From: Rosa chinensis
Taxonomy: Eukaryota > Streptophyta > Magnoliopsida > Rosales > Rosaceae
Direction: 5' to 3'
Length of the DNA: 64,000 nt
Assembly: GCF_002994745.2 (NCBI RefSeq)
Contig: NC_037093.1
Coordinates: 32,217,884-32,281,883, forward strand
Shown here: piece by piece, positions 12,632 to 22,438 of the stretch
Layout of the letters: every line of letters begins with the position of its first letter
How positions within the stretch are numbered: the first letter of the stretch is position 1
Translations under genes and position numbers: made by a program
The notes under the pieces: model-generated
Told to the model about the DNA's origin: nothing
The model's database searches: none
The model's input: only the letters and a program-made list of their open reading frames with translations

Positions 12632-13631
12632 CTCTCTTTCCCTCTCCCTTTCCCTTTCTCTCTCACAAACCTCCTGTTTGCCGCCCTTACAAAACTTTCT
12701 TATCGCCTAGCTGGGTCCAGATTGCCAAATGGGCCTGCTTCCACCCAAACCCGCCATATCATTTTCTTGTTGCATTGGGAGATGAATTATGTTTTAGGGT
12801 GGGGCTCTAATGACAACTAATTAAGAACTTTCTAATCAACTGTTACATGTTTAGATATTCATGAGTAGATATTCGTGGGTTTGATTCTCACAGATGGCAC
12901 TAAATATTTGTACATGAATTCGGACGGGGGTTAGCTGAGCAGAAGGAGACCGTAACCTGGCTCGCGCTTGACCTTTCTTAATAAACCTACAACAAAGGAA
13001 ATTGTTAGGAGAAAGTCCGAAAGGTTTCAGACTTCATTCCTCCAAAGCTCAAGTTAGACATGGGGAAAAGCGGAAGCTAACTATGAATTCAGGGAAGAGT
13101 CAGAATGAGTGGAATGGAATGAATACCCTGAGCCTGAGGTGAGACTCTCCTTATATAGGCGGTGGCGTGCGCTGGGACCCATGCCAGCGACAGTGAGGCC
13201 CGCGCTTTCGTTGGGTTGTGATCGCATGAACGCAGCCGTATGCTGGTTTTGTGGACCCACCAACAATTGTGATCTATCATTTATAAACATGAATGATTCA
13301 AATTTGATAGATTTGATTCATTCATTGATTTGATTTAGTTCGGTACCTTAACGATTAGCAATTTGAAAGAAAATTTTCAGAAATGTAATCGAAAAGTGTC
13401 CCAAACTGTTGGTTAGAAAGTCTTCAATTAGTCCTCATTTTAGAGGTCTTCATTAGAGCCTCTCCCTATGTTTCTAAGTATTTGTATTGAGAATTTATTG
13501 TTACATGATTCTGAGTACACAATATTCTTTTGGTTATTGACTTCGATTGGAGTTATGGCATTTTGTTCATTTTTGGATTATGACAAGATTTGTGTTTATT
13601 TTGTTTTCATTGAAGCATGATGGAGTTTTTT
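12632..13631. other. upstream region of the methyltransferase gene
   Basis: The first 200 bases are pyrimidine-rich and fit a 5'UTR and promoter. Bases 12840-13330 are GC-richer with no recognisable protein. At 13411-13460 the text TCTTCATTAGAGCCTC resembles the end of the MITE at 30515-30679, so a MITE remnant is possible. No gene is supported. Confidence 0.4.
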
Positions 13632-16246
13632 TTACAGGACCTGGTCCAGATTTCACCATGAAATTCAAGGTGGCCCTACAGGGCCCACTTTAGTAGAAAT
13701 TCTACCCAAAAATTTAGCGAAACTTTCCCTAAAAGTGGACTACCTAAAACCTGTAAAAACAATCTAACACTCTTCAATAAACTTATCCATCCTCAACTCC
13801 TGGAGCCTGCCTGCTCCCCACAATTCATAATCAACTTCCCAACAAGCAACATAAAGCAAATCTGAAACTCAAATATGAAATACCAAACTATCTTTCTTAC
13901 AACACAATGAAAAGATAGTCATCAGAGCAATCTAAACTGTGAATTGAAATAAAGTACAAGTAGGTTAAACACTTAACCCACGGGAAGTCGGCAGCGGATG
14001 GACATTATGCCTCGACGCTTGATCTCAACCTATCTGTAGGCTGGGCATCAAAAACTAAAAAGCCCAGGGAAAAGCATTTGAAAAACCGTTAGAGTGAGTA
14101 GACGAGAAATAAGTAATTTTGAAAGAAATAAATAAAACTTAATGCTTCCCCAATTTGTTCTCTTAAAAATCAAGCATGTAGTAAAGTCTTGAAAATACTC
14201 TTAATCCTCCTCTTTACTGAAATCTCAAACACGTATTGTAAAACAGCTCGAAAACCGTCTCGAAATCTCTTTAAAATCTCATATGATAAGTACCTCAAAA
14301 TCATTCAGAAATCTCGGAAACCTCGTAGTCTCATAAATCTCGTTAAAACACTCGTATGATAAATTATCTCAAAATCATTTAGAAATCTTGGAAATATGCT
14401 AATGTCTCAAATCATACTGTAAATCTGGTCTCGTAGAATAACTTCAAATCATCAGTGAAATCAAAACTCTTGGAAATCTCATTAAAAATACTCGTCATAA
14501 AATAGGCGATAACTAGAGGAAACTGCCGACTAGTCATCTCATGCCACTTGGAGGGGACTACCGACCAGAGATGCATCGGAGGGTACTGCCGACTAGAATA
14601 GGAGGAGGTAATGGTTAGAGGGTACTGCCGACTAACCATAGATAGCTAGAGGGTACTGCCAACTAACTACCTCATGCCATCTAGAGGGGACTGCCAACCA
14701 GATGACGCATCGGAGACTGCCGACTGGAATATTCTTGAGGGTACTGCCGACCTGAATATTATCTGTAGGGTACTGCCGACCAGACTATTACCTGGAGGGG
14801 ACTAGCAACCTAGTAATGCATGCATGAGCTAACATATTTACCTTGTTAAAATATTAAACTCATGAAATCTCGATAAATCGTTTATACTCAATACTCAAAA
14901 ATCATACTCATACTATTTAAATCTCCATTTTCTTCTCAATAACTCAGTACTCAAAATCTCGATAGAAATCATCATAAAATCTCAATAATTCAAATATCGG
15001 AAAAACTCTGTAAATCCTAGATAACTCAAAATAAACTCATTGCCAATAAATCATAAATAACTCGTCGAAAACATAAATCATGAAATCTCGATAAAATATT
15101 CATACTCAAATATAATCATCAATAAATCATCGAAACCATGAATCAAAGCTCATAAACCTCAATATCTCAATAAATCCTTGAAAGCATAAATCAAATACTC
15201 GATAAATCAATAAATGCTTTCGGAAAGAAATTCAATATAAATTCAAAGATAATAAATTCGAAGCTCATAACTCAAGATAAATTCAAGGCCGATAATAATA
15301 TTTGAAAGAGAGATCACTATTAAATCTTGACAATTATCATATCAGTACTCAAATCTCAACAAGTCATTCAAAACATAAAATTCTGATAAATCATAAGTAA
15401 ACCGTGAAACCATTATAAGTCTAAAACATTATTAACTTAAATCAATAGAAAAATGTAATAATCGAAAGTATAATATTGCATGCATAATTATTTAAAATCA
15501 AATGTCCACTCACAAATTTACCAAATGATGTACGTCCAACAATTTCCTCCTCGAGCTCGAGCTACACATCGTCCTCAAAAGCTCAAAAACCCTAGATTTT
15601 CCTCCGATGGTTGATTCTCCTTCCTCCGGCTGAAATGGAGCTGGTAGTTGGGTAGGTTCGAACCAGGGAGGAAAGAGCTTCAAGATATGGGTGGTAGGAA
15701 AATGGCGATCGCACACGGTGGCCGAACTGCGGTTTTTAGCTTTGAAACTCATCCTCTAGTGCAAATCGGAGCTGATGGTGGCCGGAGGATAGGTCCCCGT
15801 GAAGAGCCGCGTCGAACACAACCTGTCCAGTGGTCTGGGTCGCCCGAACGACGGAGAACTCTCCGGGTTCTCGAATCAGGGTCGGGTTGCAAATTGGGTC
15901 GAGAGAGAGTTGTTTCGGCCAAAATGGAAACTTCCCAAAATGGAAGTTTCCCAAAATAACTTGCTATTTATAGACATATGGTTCTCAGCAAAATTACTAA
16001 ACTGCCACTCACTTTAAACCTTTATAATTTCTTCGTTACAACTACAATTTTGGCATGTCACATGTCCACAAACTTGGTTTAACGTCCTCTACAACTTTCC
16101 AAAAAGAAGTTTCCTCAAAGAGTGAAGAATAAAAAGTCAAACTTAAAGACCCCCTAAAATTTTGAAATGAAGGTAAAAAGTAAGATAATTGTTATTTACC
16201 GTCCGAATGTCTAGTAAACAGGTAAATTTGGGTACAGGGTATAACA
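13632..16246 (-). mobile_element. solo LTR of the LARD family, older copy
   Basis: About 2.6 kb aligning throughout with the LARD LTRs: start TTACAGG against TGACAGG, then the GGGCCCACTT block, the hairpin array, many CTCGATAAATC-like words, a GC-rich segment, and the conserved block near 16023-16160. It ends near GGGTATAACA. T-runs flank both ends, compatible with a 5-bp TTTTT TSD but not decisive. No internal region or second LTR is present, so it is a solo LTR left by LTR-LTR recombination. On the minus strand a TCTATAAATAGC box lies near 15963-15975. Confidence 0.8.
14508..14817. repeat. array of ~10 short inverted-repeat units in the solo LTR
   Basis: Units of 25-40 bases share a core near GGGTACTGCCGA. 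Arms on either side differ between units but pair with each other, for example ATGGTTAG with CTAACCAT, AATATTC with GAATATT, and ATTAC with GTAAT. Some units are eroded. The same architecture occurs at 41263-41574 and 47366-47677. Confidence 0.8.
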
Positions 16247-16624
16247 TTTTTGGCTTTCTTTTTTGTCAGTTTTATTGACCTTCAATACAACCTGACGATA
16301 GGATACAAAGTGAATATCTATGTAGTGGACTTGCAATTCGAAGACCTGTGTTTGTTCATCATTAATATCATATAATAAGAAAGAAATCTTTATCCCAAAC
16401 TGCCAGCTCATGCTTTGAGCTTGTTGCCCAAGTTTTAAGCTGCTCTAAGAGAAGCCACTTGCTGCACACACTTAACTTTATGCCTGCAGGTTCTTACTTG
16501 TGGTTAGAAGTGTGTATACATGTGTTTCTAATAAGCTACTAGGTGACTTAGCAGTTAAATAAAACAAATAACATTCCAGATTTTTTTTTTCTTCTTCTAA
16601 TGTGTTTTTGTGCATGTGTTGCAG

Positions 16625-16675
16625 GTTTTAACAAGACTTCCAGCCAAAGAGACTCAAGAAGAGGGAACACAATGA
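16625..16675 (+). pseudogene. possible orphan terminal exon
   Basis: After a good acceptor (TGTTGCAG) a frame reads VLTRLPAKETQEEGTQ and stops, followed by 3'UTR-like sequence. No upstream exons are recognisable between here and the solo LTR that ends at 16246. I cannot name the protein; the frame choice is uncertain because a second frame is also open. Confidence 0.25.
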
Positions 16676-17065
16676 GCTAAAGACAATTGCTGGAAATTTT
16701 TGCACTTTTGCAAATTAAATGTAATGGCAGCAAGTCAAGGAAGTTATAAGTACAAAACATAAATAAGAAATTGATGTGTTGTGCCATTTGGAAACATGTA
16801 TTAATGTAAATATAGTACTTGTAGCTATCTATGTAACCTTATTGAAACCTAAGCACAATTTGTACTTTTCTTTTTTTTCTTTTCTTTTTGACAAAGAATG
16901 TAAACAGGTAAATATTTGCTTTTGTTTGTAAGAAACACTTGTGTTCTATTCTAGCATTTTGTTAACAAAAGCTAGTTGGTTTTTGAGTTATAAAAACAAA
17001 TAAACCAAAATCAGCAGGGATCAAACAATTCATCATTCTTGACCCCATACACAAAGCTAGACCCT

Positions 17066-17217
17066 CTATGTTATATTTTTCAAGGTTCCATGCCCCTTCA
17101 GCATCATGTACATCTCAAGCACTCTCTTCCTCATGTCGTTTGCTTTCTCAAGGCTTGATTTTTTTTCCATTGGCAATGCTCTCAATATAATGAAGCAAAA
17201 AATGTCCGCTATCTAGT
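17066..17217 (-). pseudogene. fragment resembling the C-terminus of a Ulp1-like protease
   Basis: The minus strand reads KLDSGHFLLHYIESIANGKK, then after an eight-A run a second frame continues SSLEKANDMRKRVLEMYMML and stops at 17066-17068. Removing one A from the run would join the frames. The DSGHFLLHYIE segment resembles the region around the catalytic Cys of Ulp1/SENP proteases (DCG), but Ser replaces Cys. The sequence to its left on the gene is cut off by the solo LTR at 17444. The family call is tentative. Confidence 0.35.
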
Positions 17218-18431
17218 TTGGAAAGCAATATTTGAATAATGTTATTACTGGCTCTCAATAAAGCAAAAACAATTTCATTGTAAAGCCCAATTTAGTTATT
17301 ACGTACTAACCTTCAATAAAACTGGCAACTTGGTTCCCAGCCTAAGAAAACCAACCATAACTCCACAAAGATAACAAATAAATGCACACTTTATATCTAG
17401 CAATACTATTTGACCTATAAATAGCAAATGAATAAACAACTAGTGATAGGAGCATAAAATGCGACGTTTATAATGTTTAAACCTTATATTATGCTAAGTT
17501 ATTTCTTTTAACTTGATCATATTAACTTAGTTAGTGTTTTGTAGGTACATTGTGCTCGTGAAGATACTTTAGGAGCTAAATGGAGTCTCAAAGACCAAAA
17601 ATGACTAAGGCAAGGCAAAGTGATGCAAAAATGAAGAGAAATGAAGAAATGAAAGTTCTCACAATCCTACTAGGAAAAGGAATCCAATTGGAGTAGGAAT
17701 CATAAGCTAACTTGGACTCAAACTCTTAAGTCGCGGAAATTAGGAGTTCTACTTGAATCAGGAGTCCTAATTCGAGTTGGATAAGGAAACCTAGTGTCAC
17801 AAGGAGTCCCTGTTGAACAAGGATTGCTCGAGAAAGTTCCAGAAGCTCCTAGAAGATTTCGGCCAACAAGTCCTTATTGGACTAGGAAACCTGTTGGCAT
17901 GTGGAGTCCTGATGATACCAGGAGACCTGAGGAAGCTAGGAGACGTCAAGGAAGAATCATGAAGTTTCTAGAAGATGTCTAGACATCATGTGCAAAGCAT
18001 GTGGCCGTGCAATTGCATTTAATTTTAGAAATTGGAATAAATATGGAGATAGGATTCCGAGTTGCACTCTGCTTTGTTTTGCTGTTATATTGAGAAGATT
18101 TAGACTCCATGTGTTGTGCACACCTCACGGAGAACATATTGGATATGAATTGAAGAGATGATGCAGCTCTGATGATGTGGAATTAATTTATTAATTCAAG
18201 GATGTGTCAACCAATAAAAAAATTCAAAGGAAAGCCTGGATCAATACAAACTGAGAAAGAAGCAAGTAGAAACAAAATTGAACTATGGATTGACGTTCCG
18301 CTATATATAGAAGTAATTCTAGACATCATCTCTCCACAATTTCGTATTCTCACTTGTGTTTTATCTAGTTTTAGGTTTTTCACATCACAAAGGAGCTTTG
18401 ATGTGCCATCCACCTTCCTTAGCCGTGATCA

Positions 18432-20266
18432 CACTACTACAAAAATTGAAACACACAACACTCATCAGACAACAGAACGGAAATCTGCTGTTGTATGTTA
18501 ACATGAACTCTATTGTACAACGGTATAAATATATTTCTATTGTGTGAATGTAAGCAAATTTAATGTTGTGCCACTGTGTGCAATTTCTTCTAATTATGTA
18601 TTTGGTTAACTCTGTTTACTAGGTGTTATCAATTTGAATATAATAAAAGGGTTGGTGGTTGTTTGAAACTTTGAATCAGAAGCATTTGTTTCAAACTCTC
18701 TTGAAGATACTGTATCTATTCTTGTAACGATGCACCCCTTGAGTATGGAGGCTGTAGATAAATATTGCATTTTGTGTGCTTTTACACCAGGTTAAGCCGT
18801 GGATACAAACAAGTCTTGCTCCTGGTTCTGGCGTTTTAACCAAACATCTACTTCAAAGGTATTGCCATAAAATGTCACTTACTCCATGGTTGCTAATACA
18901 TTGTTCTGTTATGAGCTAGTTTTCAATATTCATTTTATATACTAGTGTATGCTTTGTAGTGGCCTGCAGAAGTTCTCATTGAACTTTGAGGTCATTCATC
19001 TGTAAGGGTACCCTTCCATACCAAGGAAGTTATTTGGTTGCTAGTGCAATGAAATTATCAATCAATGACTTAATTTCTGTTTTACTGCCTTTGAATTTGT
19101 GATATGAGTTCAAGCACTAGCCTGGTTTGATTTGTTCACTATGCATTGCTCTAGCCTTGCATACATTTGTCTAAGACTTACTTCGGGTGTTATATAGTGG
19201 GTTTGTCCTGTAGTCATTGATACATGTATATCTATGTATACAAACTTATGCTAGGTCCAAGAATGAGTGAGTTTCACTGTTTGTGGTTTCAGAATGTTGA
19301 GGACCACTAGGGGTTTATCAATACGGAAAAGATGAGCTTGACGGATAGGCAGCTCACTGCACAGCTGATTCAGAGGGTGTTAGATTCTTGATTGTATATG
19401 GTGATAGTTTTTGTATATTGTAGCGAGAAAATTATTGTATATGGTGAATCGATTGGAGTTTGTTTGATGTATCAAAGTTACTTTTAGTATAAATATAAAA
19501 TTATTGTTCATTGGTAATAATCTCTAGCATTGATTTTGAATAATTTCAGCCATAATGGATTTATAATAATCAATAATTGATCTCATACAACATAATATAA
19601 AACAATGTGTTGTATGATTGTAAAAGAGTTTAAAATTAAAGCTTCTCCCACAACAGTCATTGGTTGTTAGCCAATTTGATTACAATATTCATACCACAGC
19701 TAACCAAATATAGTTGTTGTGTAAACTAATTAACAACCAAAAACAAAAGAAAACAAAATTCTGTTGTTTGAGATTCATATCACACAACAGAAATAAAATT
19801 ATCTCTGTTGTCTGAATAAATCAACAGACAAGAGAGATAATTTCATTTTGGTTGTGTGTTATGTATCTCAGACAACAAATGAATAATTATAGCTGTTATG
19901 TGTTATGAATCTCAGACAACAAAGAAAGAATGATAGTTGTTGTGTCTTATGAATCTCAAACAACAAAGGAAGAATTATAGTTGTTGTCTATTATGAATCC
20001 CAGACAACAGTTAAAATTCTTCTTTTATTATCTGAATGACCATGTCAATGCCGAGGCATCACCGCACATGTCATGCCAGGTACGTCCCTGCACAGAATTC
20101 GCATAACAGAAATAGCTAGCTATTATGTTGAGGTAATGAATATTACACAACTGTGAAATTACCGTTGTCTAATGATTCAATCACACAACACACGTTTAGA
20201 CCATAGTGAGGTTGGTCATCAGACAACACAAATTCACTGTCGTCTGATTAATTTATTGCAGTAGTG
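18432..20266. mobile_element. non-autonomous CACTA (En/Spm) transposon
   Basis: A 1835-bp element starting CACTACTACAAAAA and ending TTTATTGCAGTAGTG, with a 3-bp TSD TCA (18429-18431 and 20267-20269). Both subterminal regions are full of CAGACAACA / TGTTGTCTG words, the usual transposase-binding type of subterminal repeat. No transposase frame remains. The interior carries host gene fragments: two aconitase exons (see 18791-19001), and near 19292-19391 an exon-like piece ending SLTDRQLTAQLIQRVLDS that I do not recognise. Confidence 0.92.
18791..19001 (+). pseudogene. captured aconitase gene fragment (two exons, one intron)
   Basis: Exon A (18791-18858) reads [20 protein letters not shown] then LQ plus a split codon. 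Intron 18859-18959 is GT-AG. Exon B (18960-19001) restores Ser and continues GLQKF. This is the conserved aconitase/IRP segment of the form [20 protein letters not shown] followed by SGLQKYL. Exon B drifts from the family after GLQKF and the following GYGCTTC cysteine motif is absent, so it is a fragment without function as an enzyme. It lies wholly inside the CACTA element. Confidence 0.85.
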
Positions 20267-21199
20267 TCACCACCTTGTGCCGCCATCTTGGAGTGCTTTG
20301 AATCTTTGGGACATAACCAAGGGTTGTTCATACCACCTTCTTTACAATATCTTCATGGTTTAGTCTTCTTTGTAATAGAAATTTTTCTTTTGATTTTCTT
20401 TTGTGTAAACCAAAAACTATGAGTTCATAATCTGATTTTGGGAACAATTTTGAAGCATTTTTCTATGTGATATTCGTGTTATGTGTTCTCAATCTTTGCT
20501 AATTGCCAAAACCTTGAAAAGATAATCTGATTTAGTTTTAAAGAAAATGTTTACATGTGTTTGTTCTTTGGTTTGAAAGATAAAGTGATTGCATATAATT
20601 GGAGTTAGTAATTAGGTTTATGCTTTGTAAACCTAATTCAAATAAGTAGTAAAGGCTTTGAACAAAAATCAAAATCAGATTGTTTGCGCTATTGAATAGA
20701 CATGCTTTGTGTACTTGGATTAGCATAATTATCAACCAAACTTTCACATGAACTTAATGATTCGAATATGATTTTTACATGATTTCTTTGATTCTGTGAT
20801 GCATGTTTCGAAATATATTGTTTTGGTGCTTTTCTAAATCAATTGTGTTAAGTAAAATAAGGAACATTGTTTGCTTGTAACGTGTTTCTTGGTTGATAAT
20901 TTTTCATGGCAACTAGTAAAGGATTAAGGATGCATGTAACAAATTGAGCTTGAATTGTGGTGGATAAATTGTTTTCAAAGTTTCCATTCATTTATCTTTC
21001 AAATTAAAATAGTTTTTAGGTTTTATGTTTTCCGAAATTTTTGTTTTAAAATCCCAAAACCCCCTTGTTTGATCTTTGAATTGTTTTCGTGATTTTATGT
21101 GAGTACCCTCAACCCCCGGTTTTGAACGATCCCTGCTTGCTCTATACTAATGTTTGACATTTTTCATTGTTTAAATTGGCACTCATTTAGAGCGTATCA

Positions 21200-21879
21200 A
21201 CTAGTACAATATAATTTACCACCAACGAACAGTTTTACTTTCGACAACCCAAATTAGTGATTTTTTTATCAAAACAAAGAACAAAAGAAGCTGCTAATGA
21301 GTTTTGAATCCCTGCAGTGAGGATAAGTGAGGATAATTAAAGAAGTAAATCCCAAAACCGGTAGCGTTGCTCAGCTTCTGGATGACCATAGAAACCGGTA
21401 ATGCGATGGTTGAACATTAACATCAATGTGGTGTGGAGAGTGCGATCGTAGGTGAAGATCGATCTCCTCCCCCTAGAGAAGCATTGAAGCCCCTCTCCCA
21501 GTCTCCGAGCACTCTTCTACCAAACCATGTCGGAACCCTAATTGACTATGGAGGCGATTGAAATGCTCATCCTCTTTGCACTCTGTTTCGATTAGGAATA
21601 AAATTCTAGGTTTGCGTGTATGGACTAACAACGAAAATGCTCGAGTTTTCTTAGTTTCTTTTGTTCCTCGAACGTGACAGAAAGAATACCCAATAGGACG
21701 ATGAGAAAAAAATCAAAGAAAACTCTAGAATAGTGACAACGAAGCTAGGGTATCGTCATATAGGAAGATCTCTAAAGTTTACGGAGTAATTGCTATGTTT
21801 TGTCTCCTTACTTATTATTTGTAAATATTGAACCGTTAATATAACACTTTAATTATCTTTCTTATAAGTCCAAGTCACA
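21200..21879. other. spacer with a LINE endonuclease scrap
   Basis: Old AT-rich sequence between a solo LTR and LINE-A. Apart from the endonuclease scrap at about 21330-21430 I see no coding signal; 21440-21560 is GC-richer but does not give a recognisable protein. Confidence 0.4.
21330..21430 (-). pseudogene. LINE endonuclease (EEP) fragment, inverted
   Basis: The minus strand reads HIDVNVQ in one frame and TGFYGHPEAEQRYRFWDLLL in the next, matching the segment of plant L1 endonucleases of the form IDVxVQ...WRFTGFYGHPE....SWDLL. A frameshift separates the halves. It lies just upstream of LINE-A but in the opposite orientation. Confidence 0.6.
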
Positions 21880-22438
21880 TGTAAGCCTTCTTGGTTTTCC
21901 TTGTGGCCGTAGAATTTCAAACCTCATGTTTGCAGATGGTTGTTCAATTTCTGGTACTGCTAATTATATTGTTGCTACCAATCTTCTTATAATTCTCCCA
22001 CATTTCTCAGATGTTTTAGGTCAGCAAATTTTATTTTTAGAAGTATAGCTTTTTTTTTATAATAATGTTCTGAATACTACCAGAACATATATTTATCGAA
22101 TTCTTGAAATTCAACACAAGGTGACTATTGGCCAATATATGAGAATCCATAATATTGTTTTGAAAAGATCATGTGAATACTAATGATCTTATTCTAAAAA
22201 TGCAAAAGAAATTGGCAGGCCAGAAAACTAATACTCTTTCCAAAGGAAGGAGACTAACATTACTCAAGTCTAATCTAACAGGTATGCCCAATCAGATTTT
22301 TTTCCTGTATTAAATACCCTTCTAAACTCATTGCTCGATTGGGTCAAGAACGCCAGACTTTTTTTTGGGGCAAGTATATGAGGCATCCTCCATTTGCTTG
22401 GTCTAATGTCTGCGTTCCCAAAGTAAAGGAGGTTTGAG
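21870..22438 (+). pseudogene. LINE-A fragment 1: reverse transcriptase C-terminal part
   Basis: Broken frames give ISNLMFADG (the RT motif normally FADD), then KGRRLTLLKSNLTGMPNQ, RQTFFWGKYMRHPP and VCVPKVKGGL. These are in the order seen in plant L1-type LINE RTs after the catalytic site. The frame is interrupted by several stops and shifts. It breaks off inside the GGL(G)xRxL motif where LTR-C is inserted. Confidence 0.75.

Larger units (their letters stand above)
16247..17443. other. gene-remnant region between two solo LTRs
   Basis: Apart from the two fragments listed separately (16625-16675 and 17066-17217) I see no gene. The stretch 16676-16860 is AT-rich and 3'UTR-like. It seems to be old single-copy sequence isolated between LTR insertions. 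Confidence 0.4.
17444..21199 (+). mobile_element. solo LTR, Athila-like (same superfamily as the TR-GAG LTR)
   Basis: It starts TGATAGGAGCATAAAATGCG, close to the TR-GAG LTR start, and ends near ACCCTCAACCCCCGG, GAACGATCCC and GTATCA, again as in that LTR. A perfect TSD, ACTAG, flanks it (17439-17443 and 21200-21204). Without the nested CACTA element it is about 1.9 kb. A TATATATAG box lies near 18302. No internal region is present. Confidence 0.88.

Noticed and set aside
12323..12810. Plus-strand frames of 63 and 107 residues
   Set aside because: Antisense to the first exon and 5' flank of the methyltransferase, which has clear splice sites and motifs.
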